Shown one piece after another: positions 23,758 to 35,449 of a stretch of 64,000 nucleotides of DNA (its first letter is position 1; each line of letters opens with the position of its first letter). Below the pieces are notes generated by a model, which worked only from the letters and a program-made list of their open reading frames with translations, was not told the DNA's origin and did not search any database. The position numbers were made by a program, and so were the translations under genes. The stretch spans positions 1,013,001 to 1,077,000 of the forward strand of contig JARFJB010001982.1 in NCBI GenBank assembly GCA_036346205.1. The letters are read 5' to 3'. The stretch is from Vesta saturnalis. Lineage: Eukaryota > Arthropoda > Insecta > Coleoptera > Lampyridae.

Positions 23758-25853
23758 CAGAGCTTCCGTTTTTCGAGTACCCGTGTGGGCATCTCGCTTA
23801 TGTTTAATGATAAACAGCCGGTTAAATTAGGGCAACGTTGCGAATTTTTATGTTGAACAATAATCTGAAAGAAAATTAGAGCTATCACCTTTTGTCTCTG
23901 AATTATTGCAAAAATAATGAAAATTTTGGTTTTCGTTATTTTTTTAAGCAAATACCATTAAAGTTAGACTTTTAAACTAAAACATTGTGAAGGCACTTTT
24001 TCACAAGGAATCTAAATCTGTCATCGTAATTTGCACAAGATACAGCACCCAATTTTTTTCTCTTATGGGCGCCATTTTGGATGTTTGCATTTTTATATCA
24101 ATTATTTTTTTCTGAGTATAATGATGTATTACACATAATAGTTCTGCCTTACATTATGCCAAATTCAATTTTCCAATTTTGAGAGGTTTGCTTTGGAAAA
24201 ATAACAACGTTCGATTGTTTTAACGAAAAATTTGACTGTTCCACCATTTCTTGTGTGTAATTCACCTTTGTGTTCTTGCCGCGAAAATGCCTTTTTCCAA
24301 TGAAGAAGAAAAGAGCGATAACAACCGAGTTTAAGGTTTTTCCAATTTATGGATAGATATTTGAGTGAATATGGTTCGTTTAATAAACCTGGACATAATT
24401 ATGGCGGTAGGCCCAATGAACAGGAAATCTTATAAGCGGTGACAATTCGCATGATTTTTGTAACGAACACATAAATACTAAGTATAATTTTTTATTAGGT
24501 ACAAGACAATCCTTCTCAACGAGGGTTGCATGTGAGCTAGACTTATCACTCCAAGTCGTTTAGAGATCACTCAAAAAACATAAGTATCGGCCTTACGCAA
24601 TCCATGTTTCGCAAGTTCTTCATCCAGGAGACACTGGTCAATGTTTAGCTTTTTGCACGTTTTTGAACAGAACCATCATAATTTCCTTGATAATGTCATA
24701 TACTCTGATGACTGCAAGTTCACTAATGCGGGAATGCTCAATCAGCACAATAAGCATTACTGGTCAGGTGAGAATCCACGCCAGTTTCAAGAACGGCGAC
24801 CGCAAATACGCTTTGGCGTTAATGTTCATCTACGAAAAAAATTTAAATGCCGATGGTTATCTCAATTTCTTGAGGACCTTTTTAGCGGACTTTATGGACG
24901 ATATTATTGCTCTTCAGCGTTTAAATTCAATCTAGTTCCAGCAAGATGGCGCGCCGTCGCATAATGCTAGGAGGGTAAGGGAATACTTATCGGAAATGTT
25001 CCCCAATCGAGTTATTGCTAACAACGGCGACGTACACTGCCCAACACGGTCGCCCGATCTTTCTCCTATTTGTGGGGGACAATGCAAAATAAAAGTTATT
25101 TACCAGCTGATCTGAATGAACTTTGCGGAAGAATTATTATCTCTCTTAGACATGACATCAGGAGAAGGGATGTCTCAAGACCAGTAGCTAATCTAAGACG
25201 GCGAGCGGCGTTGTAGTGGAGGGTGGCCAATTTGAACACTTGCTGTAATTTTTTTAACCATGTTTTCTTATTGTGTTTAATATTTGTGTTTTAATAATAA
25301 TTATTATTTTCTTTGGAAACTTTGTTTTGTTGAGTCAAAATAATGGTGGAACTGTCAAAGTTTTTGTTAAAACAATCGAACGTTGTTATCTTTCCAAAGC
25401 ATACTTCTCAAAATTGGAAAATTGAAAATTTTGGCGTAAATGCAAAACAGAATTATTATGTGCGATACACCATTGTATACAGAAAAAAAACTTGATGTAA
25501 AAATTCAAAAATCCGAAATGGCGCTCATAAGAAAAAATAAAGCTGGATGTTATATCTTTTGCGTCTAGGGTACCATGGAAATTACGATGACAGATTTAGA
25601 TTCCTTGTGAAAAAGTACCTTTACAATGTTTAAAAACGTCTAGCTTCAATGGTTTTTGCTTAAAAATATTAAAACGAAAACCAAAATTTTAATTTTTTTT
25701 TCGAATAATTGAAAAACAAAAGACGGCAGCTCTAATTTTTTTTCAGATTATTGTTTAACATAAAAATGCGCAACTTTGCCCTAGTTTAACCGACTGTTTA
25801 TCCCTGAAGATAAGCGTGATCCGCAGGCAGGCAATCGAAAAACGGACACCCTG
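23758..25853 (+). mobile_element. mariner-family element with ~490-510-bp TIRs
   Basis: Left end cagagcttccgtttttcga, preceded by TA. Right end, read inward, cagggtgtccgtttttcga, followed by TA. The inverted similarity runs to about 24249 on the left and 25342 on the right. It includes long shared phrases such as gataaacagccggttaaa and aatcgaacgttgtta. TIRs make up nearly half of the 2.1-kb element. Confidence 0.88.
24286..25248 (+). pseudogene. Decayed DD41D-type mariner transposase
   Basis: Start MPFSNEEEKSD at 24286. Recognisable blocks are RYLSEYGSFNKPGHNYGGR, then STRVACELDLSLQVV and KKHKYRPYAIHVSQVLHPGD. The first aspartate region is NVIYSDDCKFTNAGMLNQHN, followed by KHYWSGENPRQFQERRPQIR and DGYLNFLRTFLADFMDDI. 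The second aspartate block is QQDGAPSHNARRVREYLSEM and the third region is TRSPDLSPICGG, where the last catalytic aspartate is lost. It ends FEHLL-like at 25248. Spacing to the RSPD block matches the DD41D copies. At least four frameshifts or stops make it inactive. Confidence 0.8.
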
Positions 25854-26796
25854 TATACGACCGAACAGCTCCACAATATATGTAGTGTTACAGAAATATT
25901 ACTTATAAAGTACCTATTTATATACAAATAAATTAAAAAGCACACATCCTTCTTTGACTGAAATAACCATAATGAAGTACGCTTCAACATAACCGTTTCA
26001 GCTCAGGAACAAAACATTTTATGAGCGTTGCTTTAAATCTGACGTAGAGAAAACTTTTTCAATAAATGTCAGTGTTTGAAGAAAATCCGATGACGCCCGC
26101 ATTACAATTATTATTATTATTTAAAAATAATAAATCTATGAAAGTGTTTTTATGTTTCACTTTTCAGATTCTGAATATTTTACGCACGTTTTGTTATTTA
26201 TGATGGAAAAGTCTTTCGAGTCGGTTGGCTCAAATTTTTAATATCAAAATGGTACTAACAGTGGTGTTGTATCATACATTGTAAATAAATGAACCTAATG
26301 TGGACGAGGGCGTCAGGGAATGTGAAAGAATCAGATATGTGTATGAATTAGAGTATTTGACACGAAAAGCGTATTCAAAAATAAATTATTCAATGTAGAA
26401 GGTAGTGAAAACACGTTAATTATACAATTGGCTTTTCGAAAACATTTACAATTAATATTCACGCAATTGACCCAAGGCTCGAGTGTATGACATTCTGAAT
26501 TTGGTGATTTCAATCTTAAAGTATATCCTGTATAACATTTTATGATAAATGTGTCATTACATACGTAATCCTCCTATTGAAAAACCAACTTAATACAAAA
26601 TTTTTTGTGGACCTAAAGAAAGTTTATTTGAATAAACATATAAACATCGCACTTTTAGTGCACAACCACTGTATCATTCGTTGTAGCTCAAAAATTATTT
26701 TTATATCATCTTTAAGTTTTGAAATGCGCACAATAGACATACTATTGCGTCAATAAGTAATTAAAAATAAAATTAATTAATTATATTTATTTACAG
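25854..26796. other. No gene seen; upstream intron of the host gene
   Basis: If the exon at 26797 is correct, this is intron sequence. It is AT-rich with no supported element and ends in ttatttacag, a standard 3' splice site. Confidence 0.5.
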
Positions 26797-26853
26797 TTAA
26801 AATTACAAGAAGCTTTAAAGAAACGGGAAAAGATAACAAAAGAGCATGAAGAG
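26797..26853 (+). CDS. SASH1: SASH1/SLY-family adaptor, internal exon (coiled coil)
   Basis: A 57-nt exon bounded by ttatttacag and gtgagt, both consensus splice sites. It encodes exactly 19 codons (LKLQEALKKREKITKEHEE) in phase 0. The next exon at 58070 also begins in phase 0 and continues the same charged helix (ILRDIREGLLQLGKEG). The join supports a single coiled coil. The assignment rests on the downstream exons, which are recognisable; by itself this exon is too short to identify. The following intron is 31.2 kb and full of transposable elements. Exons further 5' lie outside the window or were not found. Confidence 0.65.
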
Positions 26854-28482
26854 GTGAGTTTAATTACTTGATGTTGTGTGTGTTGTTGTTTTCTCTAAGA
26901 ATTCATTATTTTTAAACAGTTTTTGTGTAACTAATTTAAATGAATTAGTAATGTTTTGTTTATTTTATTAATTTCATTAATTTTCTCAAGATTAACAGCA
27001 TAAACCTACGAATAATTTTTTGGTAATGGATATGCATGATGTTCTTCATTTATTGATATAGCTTTTTTAACTAATGTATTTTAATTTGTTTATTTTTAAT
27101 TAATTATTTAATTTAATTGCTGATAACGTGTAATTAGTTTAAATGGTTAGAATATATTTTATCGAACTCCATTAAAATGTATCGCTATTTACGGTGAAAT
27201 TCATTATTAATAGCATCAGTAGAATAGGTGTGGCCTGGGACAATCCCGTTCAGTGAGTGGGTACGAGATGGAAAATGGGTGGGTCTGAGATGAGTAGGAC
27301 TAAGATGGCGTTTAATCGGATGACGTCATAGGCCACGGCCACTTCTATCTGATTGATCGTGCGCGCGCATACTGTCCCAGGCCTCGCGTTCTGGTTGGAT
27401 GACCTAAGAGCAATCCAAGCCCCCTGGTTTTTGGTTGGTAAAGCCCGTTTTGGGGGAGAGGCTTGTTCTCCGATCGTATCCCCTTGTCGGAAAACTAGAA
27501 ATTTGAAATAGTTTTCTAATAATGGGGCCTCAAGACAGGTCGCAGCCCTTACTTTTGATTGGTTGTATGTGCGCCCAGATCTCGCGTTCTGATTGTAGGG
27601 CCTAGGGATAGGTCATGTCCCTGTTTCTCATTTTTGCTTTGTGGTCATTTTTGTATTGGTGACCCTTTTTTTTGTCTGGCAACAACGCCGCAAAGAATTT
27701 TAGTTGTATCAGTCGTAATTAAAAGTAGTGGTGTATCAATAGGCCTAAGGCTCTGTATTCTGATTGATTGGTTTGGTTTTTGTCGCGACGCCTAGTATGA
27801 ATGTAAATTTAAGATGTTGATCTTAAGCGATTTCTATCAGAACTCCTTGGTTATGAGCATTAATAAAAAAGGTAAAGAGGTTTTCAATAATTAGTAATAC
27901 TATTTTTAAGATTACATAACAACGGATCTGATTTATCAGCAACAGCAGCAGCATCATCATCAGTCTTATCTTATCTTCAGCTACCTCCCCGGCCTTCTCG
28001 GTGTCTGTACTAGTATCAACTTTGATCCAAATCTCAAACTCATTTTCTTTACCATCTTCTTTTCATTTAACCGATGGTTCCCATTAAACAGCATGACACT
28101 GTAGATGTACGGTTTAGTGTAAGTGTGGGTTGATCGTATTAAAGTTTACAGCAGGCTTAGACCTGGGTGAGATGGTGCTGATGAATGGTTGATTCAATAT
28201 ACCACTTGAATTTTCATTTTCAACATGCAACCTACTGAACATTGTAATTGGGCAGACAAAAAATCCATTTCTAATGATACGTTTTGCATATGTTTACAGT
28301 TAAATTAGTAAAAAGACCTATACAATAACAAAAGAGTTTTTACAGTTAAAATAGAAATCACTGGGTTAAGATGTAAATAAAAGGGGAAGTAACGGAAATG
28401 GAAGCAAGGATGGCCACGTGGCTGATAAACGGGATTTTTTATGCAAGAAACTTAAACTGGGGTGAGACCGTACACGTTAAAG

Positions 28483-28800
28483 CTATGTCCTAACCACGTA
28501 ACCGTAAGGAAGGGTATCATAACCATCCTCCTTTTTGCGACGTTTACTGTACTGCATCTGGTAAATCTTGCTCTCTGGCTTTGATACAACTTCGTATGTA
28601 GGGGTTCTAACAATTTTACGGTCAGTTTGTGCGTAGACAAGTTCGATTCCATCTAACACTAAAGATTTATATGTGTTGAAATAAATCTCGTGGGAATTTT
28701 TATCGTTTATGGCGATTCCCTTAGTTTTACACACTGTGATGTATTCATTTTTACTTTTAGAGAACACCTTGCACGCATAATTCTTAGGACCCCAGCTATA
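28483..28800 (-). pseudogene. Maverick/Polinton family-B DNA polymerase C-terminal fragment
   Basis: The minus strand reads GPKNYACKVFSKSKNEYITV, then CKTKGIAINDKNSHEIYF, then IYQMQYSKRRKKEDGYDTLP and YGYVVRT before the stop at 28483. The order K-NYAY-like, C K x (R/K) G, N x KNS and the ending TLPYGY is characteristic of the C-terminus of protein-primed polymerases of Polintons and related viruses. The palm motifs and everything N-terminal are missing. It is a genomic relic with no product. An ATG at 28767 exists but is not a natural start. Confidence 0.6.
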
Positions 28801-29833
28801 GGCCCCATTTTGATATTAAAAAAGATAAGTAAGATAAATGTAAAATATGCCATTGATTTTAAACACGCTGTTAATGTTCATAAAATTCTGTAGAATAATA
28901 AAATGTGCTTAATGGGATTTTACATAAACCACTAATTATGTTGTTATAAAAAAAAGAATGTACGATTTCGCAATTGAACGTGAACAATACATTTCGTATA
29001 TATTGATCATCCCGAAAATATTCATTACGTAACATAACAGGCCTCTGTAAATACTACAAACAGTGAAGTCTCATCTAAAACAGCGGAGTCTTATCTAAGG
29101 GGATATTTTTAAAACTAATGGAAGATTCATGCATTGTAATGGATGAACTTTTTGAAATGCCCCTGTATTATTTGTTGTCGTTTGAAATAAAAATATCTGG
29201 ACATTAGCAAACGCAACCCAAATTAGTTAGAGATGCAATGCAATTGCGTAAGATGTTATAATTAAACCCTGGTCTAAGCCCGTTGTAAACTTTCACCCGA
29301 TCAAACGTCGGTTAAATAAAAACACATCACTGCTTTTAGGTTAGTAATTTTAAAAATTGAAAATGACGCCACAGAAGAAGGTAAAGAAAATGATTCTGAG
29401 AGTGGGATCAAAGTTGATACTAGTGCAGAGACCGAGAACCCCAGGGAAAAAGAAGAGGTAGTTGAAGATCTAACAGATAAGACTGATGATGATGATGCTG
29501 TTTCTAATACGTTTTTATGTAATCTTAAAAATAGTATTACTTATAATAAATTATTGAAAACCTCCTTATCTTTTTTATTACTGTTAATAATCAAGGTGTT
29601 CTGATAGAACTCGCTTCAGATCAATATCTTGAATTTACATTCACTAGCTTTAAAAATACACCACTAGGTGTCGCGACAAAAACCAAACCAATCAATCAGA
29701 ATACAGAGGCTTAGGCTTCTTGATACACCACTACTTTAATTACGACTCATATAACTAAAATTGTTTTCGGCGTTGTTGCCAGACAAAAAAAAATTGTCAC
29801 CAAAACAAAAATGACCACAAAACGAAAATGAAT

Positions 29834-30125
29834 GCCACCAATCAGAAACAGGGGCATGACCTATCCCTAGACGCTCCAATCAGAACGCGAGACCTGGGCG
29901 CACATACAACCAATCAGAAGTTAGGGCTGCGACCTGTATTGGGCCCCATTATTAGAAAACTACTTCAAATTTCTAGTTTTCCGACAAGGAGAGAAGACCG
30001 GAGACCAAGCCCCTCCGCAAAACGAACTTCACTAATCAGAAACCAGAGGGCTTGGACTGCCCTTATGTCATCCCATCAGAACGCGAGGCCTGGGACAGTA
30101 TGCGCGCGCACGATTAATCAAATAG
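29834..30125 (+). promoter_or_regulatory. Two triplets of CCAAT-type motifs in the Maverick-derived TIR
   Basis: The phrase ccaatcagaa or a near-variant occurs at about 29836, 29876 and 29909, then after a gap at 30030, 30074 and 30112. Spacing within a triplet is about 33-44 bp and between triplets about 121 bp. The same layout, inverted, is in the left TIR (about 27349-27760) and again in the duplicate at 30548-30820. CCAATCAG is the core of NF-Y sites. A role as a promoter is inferred from this only. Confidence 0.3.
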
Positions 30126-30332
30126 AAGTGGCCGTGGCCTATGACGTCATCCGATTAAACGCCATCTCCGTGCTACTCATCTCAGGCCCACCCATTTTCT
30201 ATCTCACACCCACTCACTGAACGGGATTGTCCCAGGCCCCACCTATTCTACTCATGTTATTAATAATGAATTTCACCGCAAATAGCGATACATTTTATTG
30301 GAGTTCGATAAAACATATTCCAACCATTTAAA

Positions 30333-30945
30333 TGCTGTTTCTAATACGTTTTTATGTAATCTTAAAAATAGTATTACTTATAATAAATTATTGAAAACCT
30401 CTTTATCTTTTTTATTACTGTTAATAACCAAGGTGTTCTGATAGAACTCGCTTTAGATCAACATCTTGAATTTACATTCACTAGTTTTAAAAATACACCA
30501 CTAGGTGTCTCCAAAACAAAAATAATCACAAAACAAAAATGAATGCCACCAATCAGATATAACCTCCCCTGGGGCCCTCCAATCAGAACGCGAGACCTGG
30601 GTGCACACAACCTATCAGAAGTCAGGGCTGCGACCGGTCGTGTGGCCCCATTATTATAATACTATTTCTAGTTTTTTCCGACAAGGGGAGAAGATCAGAG
30701 AACAAGCCACGACCGCAAAACAGACTCCACCAATCAGAAACCAGTGGGCTAGGATTGTCTATAGGTCATCCAGTCACAACGCGAGGCCTGGGACAGTATG
30801 CGCGCGCACGATCTATCAGATGGAAGTGGTCGTGGTCATCCGATTAAACTACATCTCACTCCCACTCATCTCAAACCCACCCATTTTCCATCTCACACCC
30901 ACTCACTGAACGGGAGTGTCCCATGCCTCACCTATTCTACTAACA
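30333..30945 (+). repeat. Direct duplicate of the right Maverick-derived TIR
   Basis: The sequence starts gctgtttctaatacg, as at 29498, and follows the right TIR in the same orientation to cctcacctattctac. It lacks about 130 bp of internal sequence. Head-to-tail duplication of a TIR segment is likely. Differences are many, so the event is old or the copies have diverged. Confidence 0.75.
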
Positions 30946-33900
30946 TGATTTGTTTTTCACAAAAGAAAGAAGTACGGTTATGTCATAAATAAGTTAAAAT
31001 TTATTATAATCATGTAAATAGATCATTAACGTATCAAGTGGTCCATTGGATTTTACAATATTTTAAATTTACACCGAACTGTAGTCCTAAAAAGTTTAGG
31101 AGCGATGGGGGTTCATTTGCATATAAAGTAAAGCATATCCGTTAATTTTAATTTTGAGTTTTTTTAGATTTATAGTATGTCGTAGGTTGCTATAAACCAT
31201 CAGCTTATAAATAGTAAAACAATGAGGTAGGCTTTAAAAATGCCAGATATAGGATACAAAATTCGTAAGGATTAATGATTCATGATCGAGATTATTCACG
31301 TGTTTAACGATATATTAGTGGTTAGGGTTAGAGGAGTTCTTCCTTGGCATAAATTTAAATTTAGCGTTAATTTTGTGCTTTTCTAGCAATAAAACCCATA
31401 AAGCATGCGAAATTTGAGCGAAGTTAAGGTAGTTCCTTGCAGTTCTTGTACTGAAGTTAATGTGGCGTCGGTATCGTCATATATCGTTTTTGCGTCAAGT
31501 TTTGTTTCGAGGAAGTGTTAGGGGTTATTTAGATAACAGTCGTGGAATAGCTACGAGCCGTGTATAGATGCATTTTCGAAAACTTGATGAACAGTTTTGT
31601 AGTAATCATTTTAGCAGGAAATTATTAAGATTAATGCTCCATCTCAAAGTCAAAAATCTCTAAATATAATTTGTTGATTTTTATGTTTTTTTTTGTTTGT
31701 ATGTAAGGCTTAACGTAATGTATTTTTAATGTTTTTGTTTTCATTATTTCTAAGCTGATCTCACCTTGATTTTCTTAGTTTATAATTTTTGGGGGATATA
31801 CGAGTTTCGTACATCTGTTTAATTGCATCTCATTTGTTTAATTAGCAAAAATATTTTGCTACATTTTTGTAAATACTCAGTTCATTGTATGCAAATAAAA
31901 TCCATGTGCACAGTTTTCAATTGTTATATTTGTGTAAACACTTAATACGCCATGTCAAAGGTAACGTTTAATTATTTTTATTTCAATTAACCTTTTGTTT
32001 CTAAATTAAATATTTAGACTTTTGTTGAAATTTTAAAGATGAATTATTTTGTTATACAATATAACTTGACATACGAGAGAAGTTTGCGAAGTTTTCGATG
32101 TGAATTAGTTATAATATATAATTAAAGCTTTTGTAACCTTCAGTTTAAATAAACGTGTTTCATAAAATAGTTCACGTTCTTGAATAATTAAAGATAAAGA
32201 TTACGGCAATTAGAGTATTACGAAACAATGGAGGTTTATTGAGTTAAATTTGTATAGAGATTTGATTCAATTGTTGGTCAACTCATTTGCTATTGGTTAA
32301 CAAGATTTGAATTTGAGATGAAGGGGTAACAATAATTATCAAAATAAGTATGTTAAGGTGAAGGGGTAACAGTAATTATCAGAATAAGTTATAGATGATT
32401 TATTTTTGGTTTTTGAGTCTGAGATAGCAATTTGGGCCACTTGGTGCGTTTGCGTATTTATTAAAAATACTTAAAGAGTTTGGTAGATTGGTAAATATTT
32501 TGAGTGTGTTACTTAGCTACGGTTTTGATAGTTATGCCTGTTACACGTAAGACACTAATTAGAACATCAGCCCGTAAAGGCAAAGTGCATGGTTCCGACA
32601 TAGCTCAGTGGTAGGGTCGTGGTTGTTACACAATCTACAAAAAAGGACACTTGTTACAACTCAACAAGGTCACAATCAGTAATAAATTGTCACAAAGGCG
32701 CCACCTGACTTTCAATTTTTGAATTAATCTTGTCATGAACTAGATCTCCAAAAACTCCTCATATGCAGTGCTCGAGCCATTGGAACACTCACCTTAATTT
32801 TGGAGTCAGTCCCGAAATTGACTATAAAATTCACTGTTATAACGCCCTCTTCATTTGCGATGTAACTCTTTCCCCCTTACATTTTTTTTTCTCATTAAAA
32901 TCTGGAACTTAATTACCTATATTCCAAAAATTTACGTTAAATCTGTACCTGTACCGATAAAAAAAATGCTTTGGAAATCTGTTTAAATATCATAACTTCA
33001 TAATTCATCGTGAAAATAAAATTGATCTTCACTAAAAATCTCAACTTAATCGTCCAAGTAACTTAAAAAATTTAACATTCATTTGGTTTCAAGTCTCTAT
33101 AAAACTTTACTTTAAACTCAAATAAGAAAATCTCATTATTCAAACTCAAAACTGTTACTTAATAAATCGCAAAATATTACTCGAGCATTAATGGTTTTAA
33201 TCCTGAAAAACTGTACGTGCTCTAATTTCGAACTCACAAACGCAAAAATTCTTTAAGTAATTTATATTCAAATAAAATGTAAGAACAACATATACAAATA
33301 TAAGCGTGCCGGTTTAAATCACTGACTGCATAGTACAAAGGAAAATTCCAAGGGGGCTTGGCCAAAAGTTTCGCAACAAAAGGTAAACAAATTCGTTACC
33401 TGTTGTTACGTTTCAACATAAAAAAGAACCACAAAGGTTATAACACAAATAAGTTAAATCCGCAAGATTATTCTGCACAACTAGCAATTAAATTTAATTT
33501 TAAAAACAAAAAAAAGAGAATTTAAACTACAAATCAATACCTCTACGTAATTTTGCATTAAAATAAAATCTAAAAAACAATTATTTACATATTTCCTGTA
33601 ATCACAGGAGAATCAAAATCCAAATAAAGGATAAAATGTTCTTACTCTTGTGCTCCGTTTATTTTAATTTAATTTAATTTATTTAATCTTCAAGTTGTGA
33701 ACACAACGTTTTAAAATCTAATAAACTTTAGTCTTTTATTGTTCAGCGCATACTGAAATTAAAAACAACGAAAGTACTATTTTTGGACAAAAATCTAACA
33801 CGACATACTTATCAATTTTCCTTTTTGGAAATATCATTATTGTTACTGTACTCTTACACGCCACTATTCAACAATACACGGCAATACACGCGTCATAAAA

Positions 33901-34224
33901 TAAAATTTACACAACATAAATTCAAGCCCGGAGTTTCCATAGTTCAATTACATTCGTAACCATAATAGGTACGAGTTTGCGGGGGCGTCTACTCAACTCT
34001 CAACTATATAGGATACATAGATACAAACAGGCGGGGCCAAAAATAAGGAACCGTAAACTCCACTATTTCCAAATTGTTTACAATGGAAATAATCAAAAAT
34101 ACGCATATTGCGAAGCGCTTTAAATAAATCCCTTTTCTGTATCCAAACCGCTACACACACTAAAAACAGCTTACTACTAATCCCAGTCCATAGGCCTGCA
34201 CCCCTCTCAACTACATATTTTTTA
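30946..34224. other. No gene seen; long intronic AT-rich DNA
   Basis: No supported coding relic. A tRNA-like 5' half lies at 32598-32632. Two near-identical phrases (ggtgaaggggtaacaataattatca-like, about 32317 and 32357) form a small direct repeat. Confidence 0.5.
32598..32632 (+). other. tRNA-like 5' half (A-box only)
   Basis: The phrase tccgacatagctcagtggta resembles a tRNA acceptor plus D-arm with an internal A-box (tagctcagtgg). No matching B-box, anticodon stem or closing acceptor strand follows. It could be the head of a tRNA-derived SINE or a chance match. Confidence 0.25.
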
Positions 34225-34335
34225 ATAAAATCGAAACGTTTAGATTGTATAATTTAAAATACACCATTAAAAAACCCAGGAAAGATAAGTATTTTATTAC
34301 GTGTGATAACGGTGAAACTTTACATTTACATATTT
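34225..34335 (+). repeat. Second copy of the PLE-like tail repeat
   Basis: Starts cgaaacgtttagattgtata and continues atacaccattaaaaaaccc to about gtgaaactttacattt. It matches the minus strand of 10736-10848 phrase by phrase. The hairpin part upstream of CGAAACG is absent here, so this copy is truncated at its 5' side. Confidence 0.6.
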
Positions 34336-34337
34336 TT

Positions 34338-34374
34338 TGCGTGCGTGCGTGTGTGAGTACGTGCGTGTGTGTTT
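34338..34374. repeat. Imperfect (GT)n/(CGTG)n microsatellite
   Basis: gcgtgcgtgcgtgtgtgagt followed by acgtgcgtgtgtgt; simple sequence. Confidence 0.85.
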
Positions 34375-34552
34375 TTGGATATTATTCTGATGAAAACACT
34401 ACTTCAGGTTTTTCCGGAAATTGAAAACATACCTCGTATTGCATAACATACACACAGTCCTACTTTATTGGAAGGGGAGCGAAATTTGCTTTACAATGAT
34501 ATGAAACAGTCCGTAGTTACCTTGAAAGATAAGCGAGATATCTATTTTTAAC

Positions 34553-34790
34553 TTTCAACCTACATGTACATATGTAGGTATAGAAGGTTATGCAAGCGAC
34601 TTTTTTTTCACTATGGCTAAATCGAGTTATTAGCTCATTTTACAACTTTTGACCAAGTTTCGTCAATATCGGCCATGATGTCTGGATGTCCCGGAAAGGG
34701 GGAGGTGGTTATTAGGGTCAGTTTTTGATTTTCATTAAATATTCCAAAGATATAAAAATACCCTATATATTTTTTAGTATTTTGCAAGAA
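34553..34790. repeat. Dispersed repeat, copy 2
   Basis: Same orientation and phrase order as 20565-20900: aacctacatgtacatatgta, then ggtatagaaggttatgcaag, ttattagctcatttta, ccatgatgtctgg and gtttttgattttcat. It is shorter by about 100 bp in the middle. Confidence 0.65.
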
Positions 34791-35137
34791 AGTCCTGTAG
34801 TGCGCTAGCATTCACCTAGTTTTTTAATATTTTTAATATATTAATAACGTCAGCACAAAAATGTTTGTGTATCACACGTTCAGAAATGATGGTTTTGTGA
34901 GTGAGAATAGAATTGAGGACCAAGGCCTTATTCGAGGTCTGCAATTATCGTTTTTGGCATAGTGATACAAATCAGGCGAAGCACGGCTACCTTTAACCTG
35001 ATTCATATTTCCTTTTATATTAAATGTACAAAAGTTTTGTTTCTTATTTAATTATAATGAACAATTTTAACAAGTGATCATTATTAATACATAATATGTA
35101 TTGTGGTAAAACATTATTCAGTACAGAGGTCCGGTAT

Positions 35138-35446
35138 TTAGCAAGTTGAAAGAATACGTAGCTTATTAGCAAAGTGGGCCTGAACATTGTCAACTAAGTA
35201 ATAATCGCAATTTTTTTCATACATGCTGGTATTACGCCTGGCAAACAAAATAAAATTGTAAATATATAGTGTTGCAAGTGTCATGGTATTCAAACGCTTA
35301 AATAGTGGTTTACTAGGTTCACTTGGCTCTAATTTTAGAATACCTTTATTTATTCGCTTTGAGCAGCAAAAACATGTTACAAAACTAGAAGAGCTACAAA
35401 ATAATATTCCGTAGGTACAGGAAATATGAACCCAAAAGGTACTCAC
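35138..35446 (-). pseudogene. Probable non-LTR retrotransposon tail fragment
   Basis: A minus-strand open frame contains KPLFKRLNTMTLATLYIYNF then ILFARRN. This resembles the post-reverse-transcriptase segment of insect LINEs, which typically reads 'LFK.L.ILTL..LYI.E...F'. No catalytic motif is present. It could be a chance frame, but the motif order supports a LINE relic. Confidence 0.45.
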
Positions 35447-35449
35447 GGA

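Larger units (their letters stand above)
27139..30332. mobile_element. Maverick/Polinton-derived element with ~0.9-kb TIRs
   Basis: The sequence from about 27139 to 28070 reappears inverted from about 30332 back to 29360. Similarity is strong throughout: cgaactccattaaaatgtat at the outer edge, gcctgggacaatcccgttca, and ctcggtgtctgtactagtat at the inner edge. The inner TIR could encode an acidic peptide (KVDTSAETENPREKEEVVED). The middle 1.3 kb holds only a fragment of a family-B DNA polymerase (28483-28800). The element is therefore a non-autonomous deletion derivative, if that fragment is native to it. The TIRs carry spaced CCAAT motifs. I see no clear 6-bp target duplication. Confidence 0.65.

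Noticed and set aside
23288..23951. Two minus-strand frames of 91 and 115 codons
   Set aside because: Low-complexity composition. They overlap a tandem repeat, a mariner fragment and a mariner TIR on the other strand.
29828..30909. Plus-strand frames of 130 and 102 codons in the Maverick-derived repeats
   Set aside because: The frames are not kept between the three copies, and the shared feature is the CCAAT motif array, which is more consistent with non-coding DNA.
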